Assembly (NCBI RefSeq): GCF_000282355.1
Contig: NZ_AKJL01000140.1
Coordinates: 1-32,527 of the forward strand
Direction: 5' to 3'
Source of the DNA: Pseudomonas sp. GM49
Lineage (GTDB): Bacteria; Pseudomonadota; Gammaproteobacteria; Pseudomonadales; Pseudomonadaceae
DNA length: 32,527 nt
Shown here: positions 24,576-32,527 of the stretch, piece after piece
Numbering within the stretch: position 1 is the first letter of the stretch
Layout of the letters: every line of letters begins with the position of its first letter
Notes under the pieces: model-generated
What the model was told of the DNA's origin: nothing
The model's database searches: none
What the model saw: the letters and a program-made list of their open reading frames with translations, nothing else
Translations under genes and position numbers: made by a program

Positions 24576-25007
24576 TTGATCACTCGACTGCAAGTACTCA
24601 AGTTGATCCAGATAGCCTTTGCACTGCCAGCCTATACCGTTCCTTTCTGCACGACGTACTTCCTCACCCTCTCGTTCGTAGTAAACATGCCGATCTTGCT
24701 GCTCACATCACGCCCCATAACAGACTGGGAAGGGAAATTACTGTGGATCGTGTTGTTGCTGTTCTCGCAATGGGCATGCTGGAGCATTTTTGCTGACGGG
24801 CTAGAAGATACCCCCTCTGTGCGACACCTCCCGTTGCTTTTGCTTGGGGTGCTGTTGACGCTGCTGTTGGGCGCTAGTGTCTGGATCATGTTTCGTACAA
24901 ACCTCATCGGGGGGATGTGCGGTTTGCAGGGGATCGCGGCCAGCGTGTTGTTGATCATCAATTTGGTGCGGAAAAAGGCCCACGCGAGAAGTGTGAGCGC
25001 TGATTGA
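24576..25007 (+). CDS. Small polytopic membrane protein, unknown function
   Basis: 143 residues from TTG at 24576, chosen because AGGAG lies 8 bp upstream. It has four likely membrane segments: LKLIQIAFALPAYTVPF onwards to ILLL, LLWIVLLLFSQWACWSIFA, LPLLLLGVLLTLLLGASVWI, and GIAASVLLIINLV. It ends in a basic tail (RKKAHARSVSAD). I do not recognise a family. It lies between two copies of the same interspersed repeat (24411 and 25055), which suggests that recombination between them could move it. The protein-like hydrophobic pattern and good ribosome binding site support a real gene. Confidence 0.6.
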   Translation: MITRLQVLKLIQIAFALPAYTVPFCTTYFLTLSFVVNMPILLLTSRPITDWEGKLLWIVLLLFSQWACWSIFADGLEDTPSVRHLPLLLLGVLLTLLLGASVWIMFRTNLIGGMCGLQGIAASVLLIINLVRKKAHARSVSAD

Positions 25008-25054
25008 GAAGTGAATTGCCCTTGGTTCTGTAGACACAACTGACAGGCAGCTAT

Positions 25055-25107
25055 GGGTCGTTTTCTGCCTCTCGCGATGGGCAGAAAACGGCCAGGAGCA
25101 GACGTTG
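25055..25107. repeat. Interspersed palindromic repeat, copy 3
   Basis: CGTTTTCTGCCTCTCGCGA (25059-25077) followed by TGGGCAGAAAACGGCC. CGTTTTCTGCC and GGCAGAAAACG form an 11-bp perfect inverted pair around a short loop. It is oriented as copy 2, which it matches over about 50 bp with few differences. Confidence 0.7.
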
Positions 25108-25306
25108 CTTTACCATACCCCTTCAGCGTAGAGGCTCTGACCTGACCCGACTGGTAACAGGTCGATGCGCGATGATTGATCCATCTCCAGTTCCTCGACT
25201 GCTGCGCATCCGTACATAGGTGTCAACAGATAGCGCACCCAGTGTCGCAACGCGGTACCGCTCTTCTCAATCAGGTGGCTGGCTACTTCGATTCTCCGGT
25301 GCCGTG
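25108..25306. other. Spacer after the DASS transporter gene
   Basis: About 200 bp. The minus strand is open from 25306 to 25110 in a frame ending RIDLLPVGSGQSLYAEGVW, but it has no start within this stretch and no family I know. It may be a gene remnant. No terminator hairpin with a T-run is apparent. Confidence 0.35.
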
Positions 25307-26785
25307 TCAAACATGTCCAAGCAACTGCCACCAAAGCGGGCCGACGACCAGCCAGATAACCATGTAGATGACGCTCATCAAGAAACCGGTCTTCCACCAT
25401 TCCCCCTGGGTGACGTAACCGGCACCGAACATGACCGGCCCGGAACCGATGCCGTATTGCGTCAGACAACCGTTGACGCTGCTCAGGATGCCGAGAGCGA
25501 CCGCTGCAGTGAATGGCGGGATGCCGGCAGCGACCATAAGCGCCATGCAGAGGGGAAACAGAGCACTGATATGTGCCGTGGCGCTAGCGAAGAAATAATG
25601 GATGTAGCAATAGATCGCCGCCACCAGCATATAGACAGCCAGCCTCGGGAAACCCTCCAGGTGTGCCCCGAACTCCTTGCCGAACCACGAAACCATGCCG
25701 TACTCATTGAGCTTGGAGGCCAGCATGATCAGCAGGCCGATCCAGATCATGGTGTCCCAGGCGGACTTCTCATTAAGGGCATCCTGCCAGGTCAGTACGC
25801 CGGTGATGAACAGCAACGAGACACCGAGAGCCGCCGCCAGCGTCGCTCCGATTTTCAGATCCTCACCGAAAATCCAAAGCACCAGCAAGCCAACGAAGAT
25901 CACCGCCATGATGATTTCCTTGGCCGAGATGGGCCCCATTGCTACAAGTTCTCTCTGTGCCAGGGCCTTCGCATCGGGTGTCTGGCGAATCTGCGGCCGG
26001 ACAATCCACAGCAAGGCTACCGGAATGAGGGCAAGGCACAGCAAACCGGGAACTGATGCTGCCACCGCCCATTCGAGCCAACTGATTGAGACGCCTTGGT
26101 CCGCGGCCATCTTGACCGCCAGGGGATTTCCCGCCATCGCCGTGATGAACATGCCTGCGGTGATGATGTTGGCGTGGAAGGCACAGAGGATCAGATAGTT
26201 CCCCACCTTGCCGCGCGATTCAGGGTCATCGGCATGGCTGCCGAGGACCTCCGACATCGCTCGGGTAATCGGCAGCATCACCCCACCGGCGCGAGCGGTG
26301 ATGCTGGGCATGGCGGGCGAAATAAGGAGTTCAGTCATGACCAGTCCATAACCCAGCCCCAGGGTTCGCTTGCCCAGCAGCCGCATGAACAGGAGTGCGA
26401 TGCGGTGCCCCAGTCCTGTCTTGATCACGCCTCGGGAGATAAAGAAGGCGAGCATCACCAGCCAGACGAGGTCCGTCCCCGTGGATTTGGTGACGTCGGC
26501 AAAGGACACGACGCCAACCAGCACGCCCACCGTGGCGCTGATAATGGCTACCGCCGACATCGGAAGAGGGGCGGTCATGATGCCGGCGATGGTGGCGACG
26601 AACACGGCGAACATGTGCCACGCCTTCACGTCGAGGCCAGCCGGCGCCGGCAGGAACCAGAGGACGATACCTATGCCCACCGGGACGAGAAATTTCCAGA
26701 CATTACTGAGATGCCCTTCCGATGGCGTCGGTTTCGTCGTGGCCGGGCTTGCAGGTTGCGAATCCTTTGCGGGTAATACAGCCAT
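25307..26785 (-). CDS. DASS/SLC13-family di- or tricarboxylate transporter (CitT-like)
   Basis: 492 residues with about 12 membrane segments. Two family signatures are clear: PSITARAGGVMLPI (first half) and CYIHYFFASATAHISALFPL (second half), both found in CitT, TtdT and plant plastid dicarboxylate translocators. A 30-residue polar N-terminus precedes the first helix. These proteins exchange or import citrate, tartrate, malate, succinate or 2-oxoglutarate. AGAGG lies 8 bp upstream of the ATG at 26783-26785. It follows a lactate/malate-type dehydrogenase by 54 bp on the same strand, so the two probably form an operon for uptake and oxidation of a 2-hydroxy acid. Confidence 0.93.
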   Translation of the reverse strand: MAVLPAKDSQPASPATTKPTPSEGHLSNVWKFLVPVGIGIVLWFLPAPAGLDVKAWHMFAVFVATIAGIMTAPLPMSAVAIISATVGVLVGVVSFADVTKSTGTDLVWLVMLAFFISRGVIKTGLGHRIALLFMRLLGKRTLGLGYGLVMTELLISPAMPSITARAGGVMLPITRAMSEVLGSHADDPESRGKVGNYLILCAFHANIITAGMFITAMAGNPLAVKMAADQGVSISWLEWAVAASVPGLLCLALIPVALLWIVRPQIRQTPDAKALAQRELVAMGPISAKEIIMAVIFVGLLVLWIFGEDLKIGATLAAALGVSLLFITGVLTWQDALNEKSAWDTMIWIGLLIMLASKLNEYGMVSWFGKEFGAHLEGFPRLAVYMLVAAIYCYIHYFFASATAHISALFPLCMALMVAAGIPPFTAAVALGILSSVNGCLTQYGIGSGPVMFGAGYVTQGEWWKTGFLMSVIYMVIWLVVGPLWWQLLGHV

Positions 26786-26839
26786 GATATAAACCTCTTG
26801 GCGGCGCTGTTCGGTTTACTCAGTGCGTGCGCAATTTCC

Positions 26840-27787
26840 CTAACGGGCGAGAAGCACGCTGTCGGTTGCCTCTTTGACGATGCACGCACTGCGCTGCAAG
26901 GCCTCGCGCTCGATGGGGCCGAGTTCCGGATAAGCCAGTAACTGCGCACCTCTGCCATTGACCACCATCGGCAGCGACAAACACACCTCCGGTACGCCTT
27001 CGACTTCAGCATGCACGACAGCGACCGGCAGAATGAGGTCGGTGTTATGTACGATGGCCTGGCAAATTCGCCCAATCGCACTGGCGACTCCATAGTGGGT
27101 GGCGCCCTTGCCTTCCTTGATGAGCGTGGCTGCCTCGTGCACGGAGCGCAGGATCAGATCGCGACTGGCAGGCCCCAACTCTTTACCGCTCCTGGCCAGG
27201 AACATATCGAGGGGCATTCCGGAGACCGTCGCGCCGGACCAGTCGATCACCGCGGATTCGCCGTGTTCGCCGAGAACGTAGGCGTGAATCGCAGGCGCCA
27301 CGACGCCCAGCCGCTCGGAGAGCAGCGATCGAAGTCGTCCGGTATCGAGGGAGGTGCCGGTGCTGATAACGCGCTCGCGCGCGCAACGCAGGCGGTCAAA
27401 AACGACACTGGTCAACACATCGCAGGGGTTGGTCGCGATTACGTAGATCGCATCTGGGGCCAACGGTGCAGTACGATCCACAATCTCCGCTGCAATGGCC
27501 GCATTGGTTCTGGCCAAGTCCAGACGAGTCTGCCCTTGCTTCAGACCGACACCAGCGGTGATTACGATGATGTCCGCATCGCGTGCGTTCTCGTAATCAC
27601 CGGCATAGAAGCGATTGTGCCCCCAGAATGCTGCTGCATGGGTGAGGTCCAGCGTCTGCCCTTCTGCCCGTACTCGCGCGACATCGATGATGACGATCTC
27701 GGCGCTCGGAATAGCCACGGCCGCAAACAGGGCTGCTGATCCGCCAACCAATCCTGCACCGACGATTACGATCTTGGGTTGCCGCAT
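26840..27787 (-). CDS. NAD-dependent L-2-hydroxyacid dehydrogenase (LDH/MDH family)
   Basis: 315 residues. Rossmann motif GAGLVGG (10-16); Asp35 ends the second strand, favouring NAD. Catalytic residues are complete: Arg88 (Arg109 of LDH), Asp148, Arg151 (Arg171, carboxylate binding) and His175 in LGEHGES. The position that is Gln102 in lactate dehydrogenases and Arg102 in malate dehydrogenases is Leu82 here (TAGVGLKQGQTR), so neither lactate nor malate is an obvious substrate. ATG at 27785-27787 has GGGAGG 6 bp upstream; an upstream in-frame start at 27913 has none. It is the first gene of a pair with the DASS transporter. It is likely to oxidise an imported 2-hydroxy acid to the 2-oxo acid in the cytoplasm. 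Confidence 0.9.
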   Translation of the reverse strand: MRQPKIVIVGAGLVGGSAALFAAVAIPSAEIVIIDVARVRAEGQTLDLTHAAAFWGHNRFYAGDYENARDADIIVITAGVGLKQGQTRLDLARTNAAIAAEIVDRTAPLAPDAIYVIATNPCDVLTSVVFDRLRCARERVISTGTSLDTGRLRSLLSERLGVVAPAIHAYVLGEHGESAVIDWSGATVSGMPLDMFLARSGKELGPASRDLILRSVHEAATLIKEGKGATHYGVASAIGRICQAIVHNTDLILPVAVVHAEVEGVPEVCLSLPMVVNGRGAQLLAYPELGPIEREALQRSACIVKEATDSVLLAR

Positions 27788-28560
27788 CGCATGCCTCCCG
27801 TCGCGCCAGGAGAATTGGACACCTGAACCAGGCATCCGCCAGTGGACAGTCAACCTTGAAGTGGCGCGAAACCTACATGAGCCGACAGCCTGACTGCTCG
27901 GGCCGGCTCTCAATCGATTTCGTTACACACATCTTTTGCGTAATTATTGAACAGCTCACTCGCCCCCAAGTGTCCAAGGGGGTGTCTTTCAAGGCGAGCG
28001 AGCCAAAAAAACGGGAAATTTTCAACAGGCTTTGTTAACGGCTAGCCGCACATGGCGAGTTCCTCATTGGGAACTGGCAAGAAAAGAGTAGCTCAACATC
28101 GACTGGGTGCATGCCCGTAAATTTGGGAATAATCGCACGCCAGGGTTTTCCGGGTAATCGTAACGATCACGGTCGGGATGGTGGTTGGGCTAGCGCGAGG
28201 CGCGCAGGTCTCATCGTTAGGCAGAATCAAGGCATGTAAAATTGAGATAAAACTCAATATTGATGTTTTTGTTATTAATTTTTTGAGATCATTGAAAAGC
28301 CGTGATGTGACCGAACGGACGAGCTGAGATACAGGCCTAACTGGCCGCACTAAGGCGAATTAGGCTCATGGCGTGAAGTTGTGCGTGTGCCAGTTTCCGA
28401 CCGACGACGCTTGGCTTCAGAGTTGATCAGCGTTGTCATGAGAGCAATGGCCCAGGACTGAAGTGCGTAACTGCGAGGGGTCCGGGCCCAGGTCGAAGAC
28501 GACCGAATCCCGTGCGAATCTTCAGCGCACCACCATGTTTTTAGTCTTCAGGAATCAACC
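27788..28560. other. 773-bp intergenic region between divergent dehydrogenase and regulator genes
   Basis: No gene is supported. The left part carries a long stem-loop at 27954-28003. The stretch 28230-28310 is strongly AT-rich and includes ATTGAG-N6-CTCAAT (28241-28258). This half-site pair is a candidate regulator site for the 965-residue regulator that starts at 28561. Short frames on both strands lack ribosome binding sites. Confidence 0.5.
27954..28003. other. Long stem-loop of unknown role
   Basis: GCTCACTCGC (27954-27963) pairs with GCGAGCGAGC (27994-28003) with one mismatch, and CCCCC/GGGGG pair inside. An A-run follows at 28005-28011. It is not a terminator for either flanking gene. 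It could be the end of a repeat element or a structured RNA. Confidence 0.35.
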
Positions 28561-31458
28561 GTGGCGCGTCCGCAGCCCCATCCGACCCCCGTCCTTCTTG
28601 ACTTTGGCGAGTTCGAACTCGACGAGGCCAACGCTTGTTTGTCGCGTAATCGGGAAGCGGTGGCGTTGGCGCCGACCCCTTTTCTGTTGTTATGCGTACT
28701 CGCACGCCAGCCGGGGTCGTTGGTATCCAAAGACGCCTTGCTGGACGCCGTGTGGGGGCATCGGTTTGTCAGCGATTCGGTTCTCAAGACGGCCATCAGC
28801 GATCTGCGCAAGGTGTTGGGCGATGACCCCAGGCACCCTCGCTTTATCGAGACGGTGTCGCGGCGCGGCTATCGCTTCATCGCCGTGTCCTCCTCTGCTT
28901 CTTCGATACCACCTACATCCCCGGCGGTTAAGGCGACCGGTACACGTCCGTCGCCTTCATTCATCGGTCGCATCGACGAGGTCACCAGGCTGCAACGGGC
29001 ATGGGAGCGGGCCGGTGGCGGTCAGCGGGCAGTGGTTTGGCTTGCTGGAGAACCGGGGATCGGCAAGACCACGTTGATCGAACATTTCCTCGCCAGCCTT
29101 GGCGGCATTGCTTGCGCACGCGGCCATTGCGTGGAGCACTACGGCACCGGCGAACCGTACCTGCCGGTGTTGGAGGCGTTGGCCGATTTGTGCCGCAGCG
29201 ACCCGAGCCTGCCGGCATTGTTGCGTGACGTGGCGCCGACCTGGCTGCTGCAACTGCCGTGGCTGAGTACCGCACAAGAGCGAGAAGCGTTGCGCCGCGA
29301 GTTGGCGGGCGTCGGTCCGGACCGCATGCTGCGGGAAATGGGCGAATTGCTAGACCGCTACACAGAGCAGCGCCCGCTGTTGCTGGTGACCGAAGACCTG
29401 CACTGGAGTGATCGGGCGACGGTCCAGCTAATCGACTACATCGCGAGACGACGTGGCCGAGCGCGCCTGATGTGGCTGTCCAGCTTCCGCCTTGCCGAAG
29501 TGGTGGCGCTTGACCATCCGCTCAGCTCATTGCGCCACGAACTGCGTCTGCAACGTTTGTGCGAGGAAGTGGTGCTCGACCCGTTTTCGGAAACTGAAAT
29601 CGCCGACTATGTGGCGCTGCGTTCAGCCTCACTGGCACGTGATGAAGCCTTCGTGCGCGCCCTGCACGAACGGACCGACGGTGTGCCGTTGTTCGTTTCC
29701 TCAATCATCAGTGAGGTGATGGATGCAAAGGAAGACGAAACCACCATCGAAGCTCGACTGGCGGATCTGGCGGTTCCCGACAACCTGGCCGCCATCATTG
29801 ATCATTACATCGCCAAGCTTGGTCCGGAGCAACGTACACTCCTCTGCGCGGCTGCGGTGTGCGGGGCCGACTTCCGGGTTGAGACGGTTTCGCTGGCCCT
29901 TGAGCGCAATCTCTCTTCGGTGATCGGCGCCTGTGAGGAACTGATGCGTGAGCAGGTATGGCTCACACAATCGCGGGCTCTCGATGTTGACGAGGCGGTA
30001 GAGCCTCCTTACTCGTTCCGACACGCCCTTTTTCGCCAGGTGCTGTATGACCGTACGCCGCGTTCATTGCGCATCGATCTCCATGGCCGGGTTGGCACTG
30101 CCCTCGAGCGCGAGCGCTCGGCCGGTGTGCCGGTTGCTGCCTCGGAACTGGCGATGCACTTCGACCGTGCCCGGCTGCCGATGATCGCGCTGCGCTACTA
30201 CGCCGAGGCCGCAGAAGCCGCGCTGCTGCACTTCAGCCCGGACTTGTGCATCAGCCTCACTGAGCGCGCCCTACTCCTGCTTATGCAGGCACCCGAAGGG
30301 ACGGAGCGCGATACGCTCGAAATTACCTTGGCCACGTTGCAGGGGGTTTCAGCTTTCCACATGTTCGGTGTCGGTAGCGAAGCCAAGGGCGCTTTCGAAC
30401 GGGCGTACACGCTGCTCGCGGATGTACCCGAGCACCCTATGCGCGGTCGCCTGCTGCATGGATTCGGCTATCTGCTCGGTCTACGCGGCGACTATTCGCA
30501 GGCTTTGGAAGTGGCGGAGCGTGCTGAAGCGCTCTCCCTCAACGCAAACGATGCAGAGCTCATGCTGGCGGCGTGCATCGTTCAAGCCGAGGTGCATCAC
30601 CTCCAGGGGCGCACGAAAACGACCCGCCGCTGGCTGGAACGAGCCCTCGCGATTGCCGAGCCGCTGGGCATCGGGACAAACGAGATCTTTGCGGCTGATC
30701 CCCAGGTCATGCTGCACGGTATGCTGGCCATCGAGCTGGTGCGGTCTGGTCTGGTTGAGCAAGGACGAACCCATATGCAGCAGGCACGAACCCGCGCACA
30801 GGCGCTTCGACAACCTATGACATGGCTGGTCGCTACCTGGCAGGAGGTGTTGATCGAGGTACGACTGGGAAACCCTGAGCGGGTGGCAGCGCTGGCTGAC
30901 GACATGCAGAACCTCGTCGATGAATATTCGCTCGCGCTTGGGCGCACGGCTTGCCGCTGGTGGCGCGGCTGGGCCGACGCGCGCAACGGTGCCCCCCACG
31001 ACGGCTACCGGCACATCCGTGAGGCCTACGAGGAACACACCGGACTCGGCATGCGCTCCGGTGACAGCGAGGTACTCGGCTACGCCGCCGAGGCGCTGCT
31101 ACTGGCAGGTGATTACGACGCAGCGCACATCCAATTGCAGGAAGCACTCCGGGTGGGAGAGGAACTGGGAGAGCGCGTATTCCTGCCGCAGCTGTTGCTG
31201 CTGGAGGCCGCGATCGCACGAACTCAGGGTCGGCCCGACGCTGGCAGCGTTGCGGTGCGCCGCGCAGTTGAAGAGGCTCGCGTCCAGGAAGCACCGTGGC
31301 TGGAGCTGCTAGCGCGGGTGGAGTTGAGTGAGCACCACGAGGCTACGGCCGAGGACCATCAGGCATTGTCGACTCTGATTGACCAATTGCCCGAAATTGA
31401 CGGAACCGAACTGGCGAAACATGCGCATTCACTGCTTCAGTCTGCCAAGTCGACTTGA
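28561..31458 (+). CDS. Winged-helix/STAND ATPase/TPR regulator of the efflux locus
   Basis: 965 residues from GTG at 28561, with AGGA 7 bp upstream. Residues 10-110 form an OmpR/CadC-type winged helix (GEFELDEANACLSR, SDLRKVLGDDP, ETVSRRGYRFIAV). A linker is followed by an AAA_16/STAND ATPase: SFIGRIDEVTRL, Walker A GEPGIGKTT (163-171) and Walker B LLLVTEDLHWSD. From about residue 480 to the end the protein is helical and looks like TPR repeats. There is no receiver domain and no membrane segment, so it is a cytoplasmic one-component regulator, of the class that binds a small ligand or partner through the TPR part. It lies upstream of an RND outer membrane gene in the same direction. The ligand is unknown. 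Confidence 0.88.
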   Translation: MARPQPHPTPVLLDFGEFELDEANACLSRNREAVALAPTPFLLLCVLARQPGSLVSKDALLDAVWGHRFVSDSVLKTAISDLRKVLGDDPRHPRFIETVSRRGYRFIAVSSSASSIPPTSPAVKATGTRPSPSFIGRIDEVTRLQRAWERAGGGQRAVVWLAGEPGIGKTTLIEHFLASLGGIACARGHCVEHYGTGEPYLPVLEALADLCRSDPSLPALLRDVAPTWLLQLPWLSTAQEREALRRELAGVGPDRMLREMGELLDRYTEQRPLLLVTEDLHWSDRATVQLIDYIARRRGRARLMWLSSFRLAEVVALDHPLSSLRHELRLQRLCEEVVLDPFSETEIADYVALRSASLARDEAFVRALHERTDGVPLFVSSIISEVMDAKEDETTIEARLADLAVPDNLAAIIDHYIAKLGPEQRTLLCAAAVCGADFRVETVSLALERNLSSVIGACEELMREQVWLTQSRALDVDEAVEPPYSFRHALFRQVLYDRTPRSLRIDLHGRVGTALERERSAGVPVAASELAMHFDRARLPMIALRYYAEAAEAALLHFSPDLCISLTERALLLLMQAPEGTERDTLEITLATLQGVSAFHMFGVGSEAKGAFERAYTLLADVPEHPMRGRLLHGFGYLLGLRGDYSQALEVAERAEALSLNANDAELMLAACIVQAEVHHLQGRTKTTRRWLERALAIAEPLGIGTNEIFAADPQVMLHGMLAIELVRSGLVEQGRTHMQQARTRAQALRQPMTWLVATWQEVLIEVRLGNPERVAALADDMQNLVDEYSLALGRTACRWWRGWADARNGAPHDGYRHIREAYEEHTGLGMRSGDSEVLGYAAEALLLAGDYDAAHIQLQEALRVGEELGERVFLPQLLLLEAAIARTQGRPDAGSVAVRRAVEEARVQEAPWLELLARVELSEHHEATAEDHQALSTLIDQLPEIDGTELAKHAHSLLQSAKST

Positions 31459-31611
31459 AGCGACGGCGTCCCCTCCATTGCCTGGTGAACTGATATCGCT
31501 CCCACTCAGCGTGAGCTAAAACCGCTTGGCCGCAAGCGTTCCGGTGATCACCGTCTCTGTTTTGCGAGCGTTGTCCCGACCAAACCCTGACCTTTCGCTT
31601 ACGACTCGACT

Positions 31612-31653
31612 CAAGGGGCGGCCTACGCTGTCGTCGAATTTTTTTGCCCCTTG
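31612..31653 (+). other. Inverted repeat before the small acidic protein gene
   Basis: CAAGGGGC (31612-31619) and GCCCCTTG (31646-31653) are perfect 8-bp arms around 26 nt, and the right arm ends 7 bp before the ATG at 31661. It could hide the start region in a stem. No standard ribosome binding site is present there. Confidence 0.35.
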
Positions 31654-31660
31654 GTCCGTG

Positions 31661-31876
31661 ATGAGCCTGAACCCTGAATCCAAGTACCCGAGCCGCCGCG
31701 CATACGTAGTCAAGCTGCGCAGTGATGCCGCGCCGGGGGCCCTGGTGGGCCGCCTCGAAAACCTGGTCACCGGTCGTCAACGCGAGTTCTCGTCTGCCGA
31801 AGAGTTGCTGGAGTCGATTGACTCGGATCTAGCGTCGGCCGTCAGTGAGAAGGCTGTAGACACTGACCGTGAGTGA
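31661..31876 (+). CDS. Small conserved-looking acidic protein, unknown function
   Basis: 71 residues from ATG at 31661. The sequence has YVVKLRSDAAP in the first third, then GRLENLVTGRQREFSSAEEL and a short helix to the end. The pattern (a beta strand, a GRLEh-[hydrophobic]-SG-[R/D]xxxF-SaeeLL helix) recurs in small proteins near regulators in Pseudomonas as I recall them, without known function. Acidic residues are common in the second half. The start is uncertain: no ribosome binding site precedes it, and upstream in-frame TTG codons (31652, 31526) are alternatives. It lies between the STAND-type regulator and the RND outer membrane gene, in the same direction. Confidence 0.6.
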   Translation: MSLNPESKYPSRRAYVVKLRSDAAPGALVGRLENLVTGRQREFSSAEELLESIDSDLASAVSEKAVDTDRE

Positions 31877-31913
31877 CTGCTTCCAACATAAACATAAATG
31901 AGCGCATGGCGAC

Positions 31914-31930
31914 CGAACCGCGACGGTTCG
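31914..31930. promoter_or_regulatory. Short palindrome in front of the outer membrane efflux gene
   Basis: CGAACCG and CGGTTCG form perfect 7-bp arms around a 3-bp centre, 66 bp upstream of the ATG at 31996. It is a possible operator. There is no T-run, so it is not a terminator. Confidence 0.4.
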
Positions 31931-31995
31931 CTGACGACTTCGTACGCACCCGAACCTACGCTGATGCAACCTCGAATTTACACGAGCTCACTCTG

Positions 31996-32527
31996 ATGTC
32001 GCGATTTTTCACTTCCCATCCGCTGTCCCATCACACCGGTCGGACAACCTTGCAGCGCTTCGAGCGCACGACTGGCTTCGTTATTGCGGCAGCCCTTGCC
32101 ACTGCGATCTCCCTCGCCCTCTCCGGTTGCTCCACGCCGGTCGTCAAGCCATCGGTCGACCTACCGAGCCACTTCGCCGCGAGTACGGCCTCCGAGATGG
32201 AACCCGAGGCGGCATGGTGGGAGGTTTACCACGACCCGTTGCTGACGGATCTGGTGCGCCGAGCCGCGCGGGAGAACCGCGACGTCAAGATTGCCGCCGA
32301 GCGCTTGCGTGCCGCGCGTGCCGGAGAAACGGTCAGCCAGTCCTGGCTGCTCCCGAGCGTCGGAGCATCCGTCTCCGGCAGTGACCGCAGCAGCGGCTTC
32401 AACTCGGCCACGAAACAGGGTTATCCAGATATCAAAACCACCAGTGTGGGTCTGGACGTCTCGTGGGAGCTCGACCTGAGCGGCCGTCTGCGAGCCGGCG
32501 CAGCGGCGGCAGACGCCGATGCGCTAG
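31996..32527 (+). CDS. OprM/NodT-type outer membrane efflux lipoprotein, 5' part
   Basis: The first 177 codons of a larger gene that runs off the window. The N-terminus has a membrane helix and a lipobox LSGC with the modified Cys45, then the typical outer membrane factor opening: EAAWWEVYHDPLLTDLVRRA, RDVKIAAERLRAARAGE, SWLLPSVGASVSGS and SVGLDVSWELDLSGRLRAG. The N-terminal stretch before the lipobox (about 44 residues) is longer than usual. These proteins form the trimeric exit duct of RND or other tripartite pumps. No codon is broken inside the window. An RND inner membrane pump and a fusion protein gene would be expected nearby, to the right. Confidence 0.9.
   Translation, partial: MSRFFTSHPLSHHTGRTTLQRFERTTGFVIAAALATAISLALSGCSTPVVKPSVDLPSHFAASTASEMEPEAAWWEVYHDPLLTDLVRRAARENRDVKIAAERLRAARAGETVSQSWLLPSVGASVSGSDRSSGFNSATKQGYPDIKTTSVGLDVSWELDLSGRLRAGAAAADADAL

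Noticed and set aside
24411..25107. CRISPR-like repeats
   Set aside because: Only two similar copies lie about 640 bp apart with a gene between them, and they are palindromic intergenic repeats; there is no spacer array or cas gene.
28463..29077. 204-codon frame overlapping the start of the STAND regulator
   Set aside because: Shadow of the regulator in another frame; no recognisable domain.

Overview
The window looks like chromosomal DNA of a fluorescent-group Pseudomonas or close relative. Support comes from the codon use and roughly 60% GC of most genes, the complete kdpFABC-kdpDE locus, a paired GNAT/C39 and RimK-like locus, an RND-type efflux region, and short interspersed palindromic repeats. 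The species is inferred from gene content and style, not from a search. The window reads as accessory and metabolic modules set between truncated gene remnants.

Region 1-1938 is eroded. It holds the C-terminal end of a short-chain dehydrogenase, a C-terminal remnant of a FadL-type outer membrane porin and a C-terminal remnant of an HxlR-type regulator. An intact TetR regulator lies among them. Two matching palindromes, GTGAC-N14-GTCAC, lie in front of tetR and beside the porin remnant. Region 1939-7391 is a catabolic unit: a LysR regulator divergent from an SDR - MFS importer - split transketolase operon, closed by a strong terminator. Region 7680-10858 is a GC-rich two-gene cassette: a signal-peptide-bearing isoaspartyl methyltransferase and a large polytopic protein with a spermidine-synthase-like domain.

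Region 11169-19297 is the potassium uptake locus kdpF-A-B-C-D-E. It is preceded by an extra 31-residue membrane peptide and a tandem repeat that resembles an OmpR-family binding site. Region 19336-23189 holds a divergent pair: a GNAT fused to a C39-like cysteine peptidase, and a RimK-like ATP-grasp ligase with an N-terminal extension. A CorA-like protein with a variant GMN motif follows the ligase. Together they look like a peptide-tagging or peptide-synthesis system whose substrate is not known to me. A truncated transposase, a LysE exporter and a small membrane protein follow, with two copies of an interspersed repeat.

Region 25307-27787 (minus strand) is an NAD-dependent L-2-hydroxyacid dehydrogenase of the LDH/MDH family with an unusual Leu at the substrate-specificity position, followed by a DASS-family anion transporter. 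Region 28561-32527 starts an efflux locus: a 965-residue regulator (OmpR-type winged helix, AAA/STAND ATPase, TPR-like helices), a small acidic protein, and the start of an OprM/NodT-type outer membrane lipoprotein cut by the window edge. I saw no tRNA, rRNA or CRISPR array. The best candidates for a poorly described system are the GNAT-C39/RimK/CorA-like locus, the exported methyltransferase with the membrane SpeE-like protein, and the kinase-less transketolase operon.
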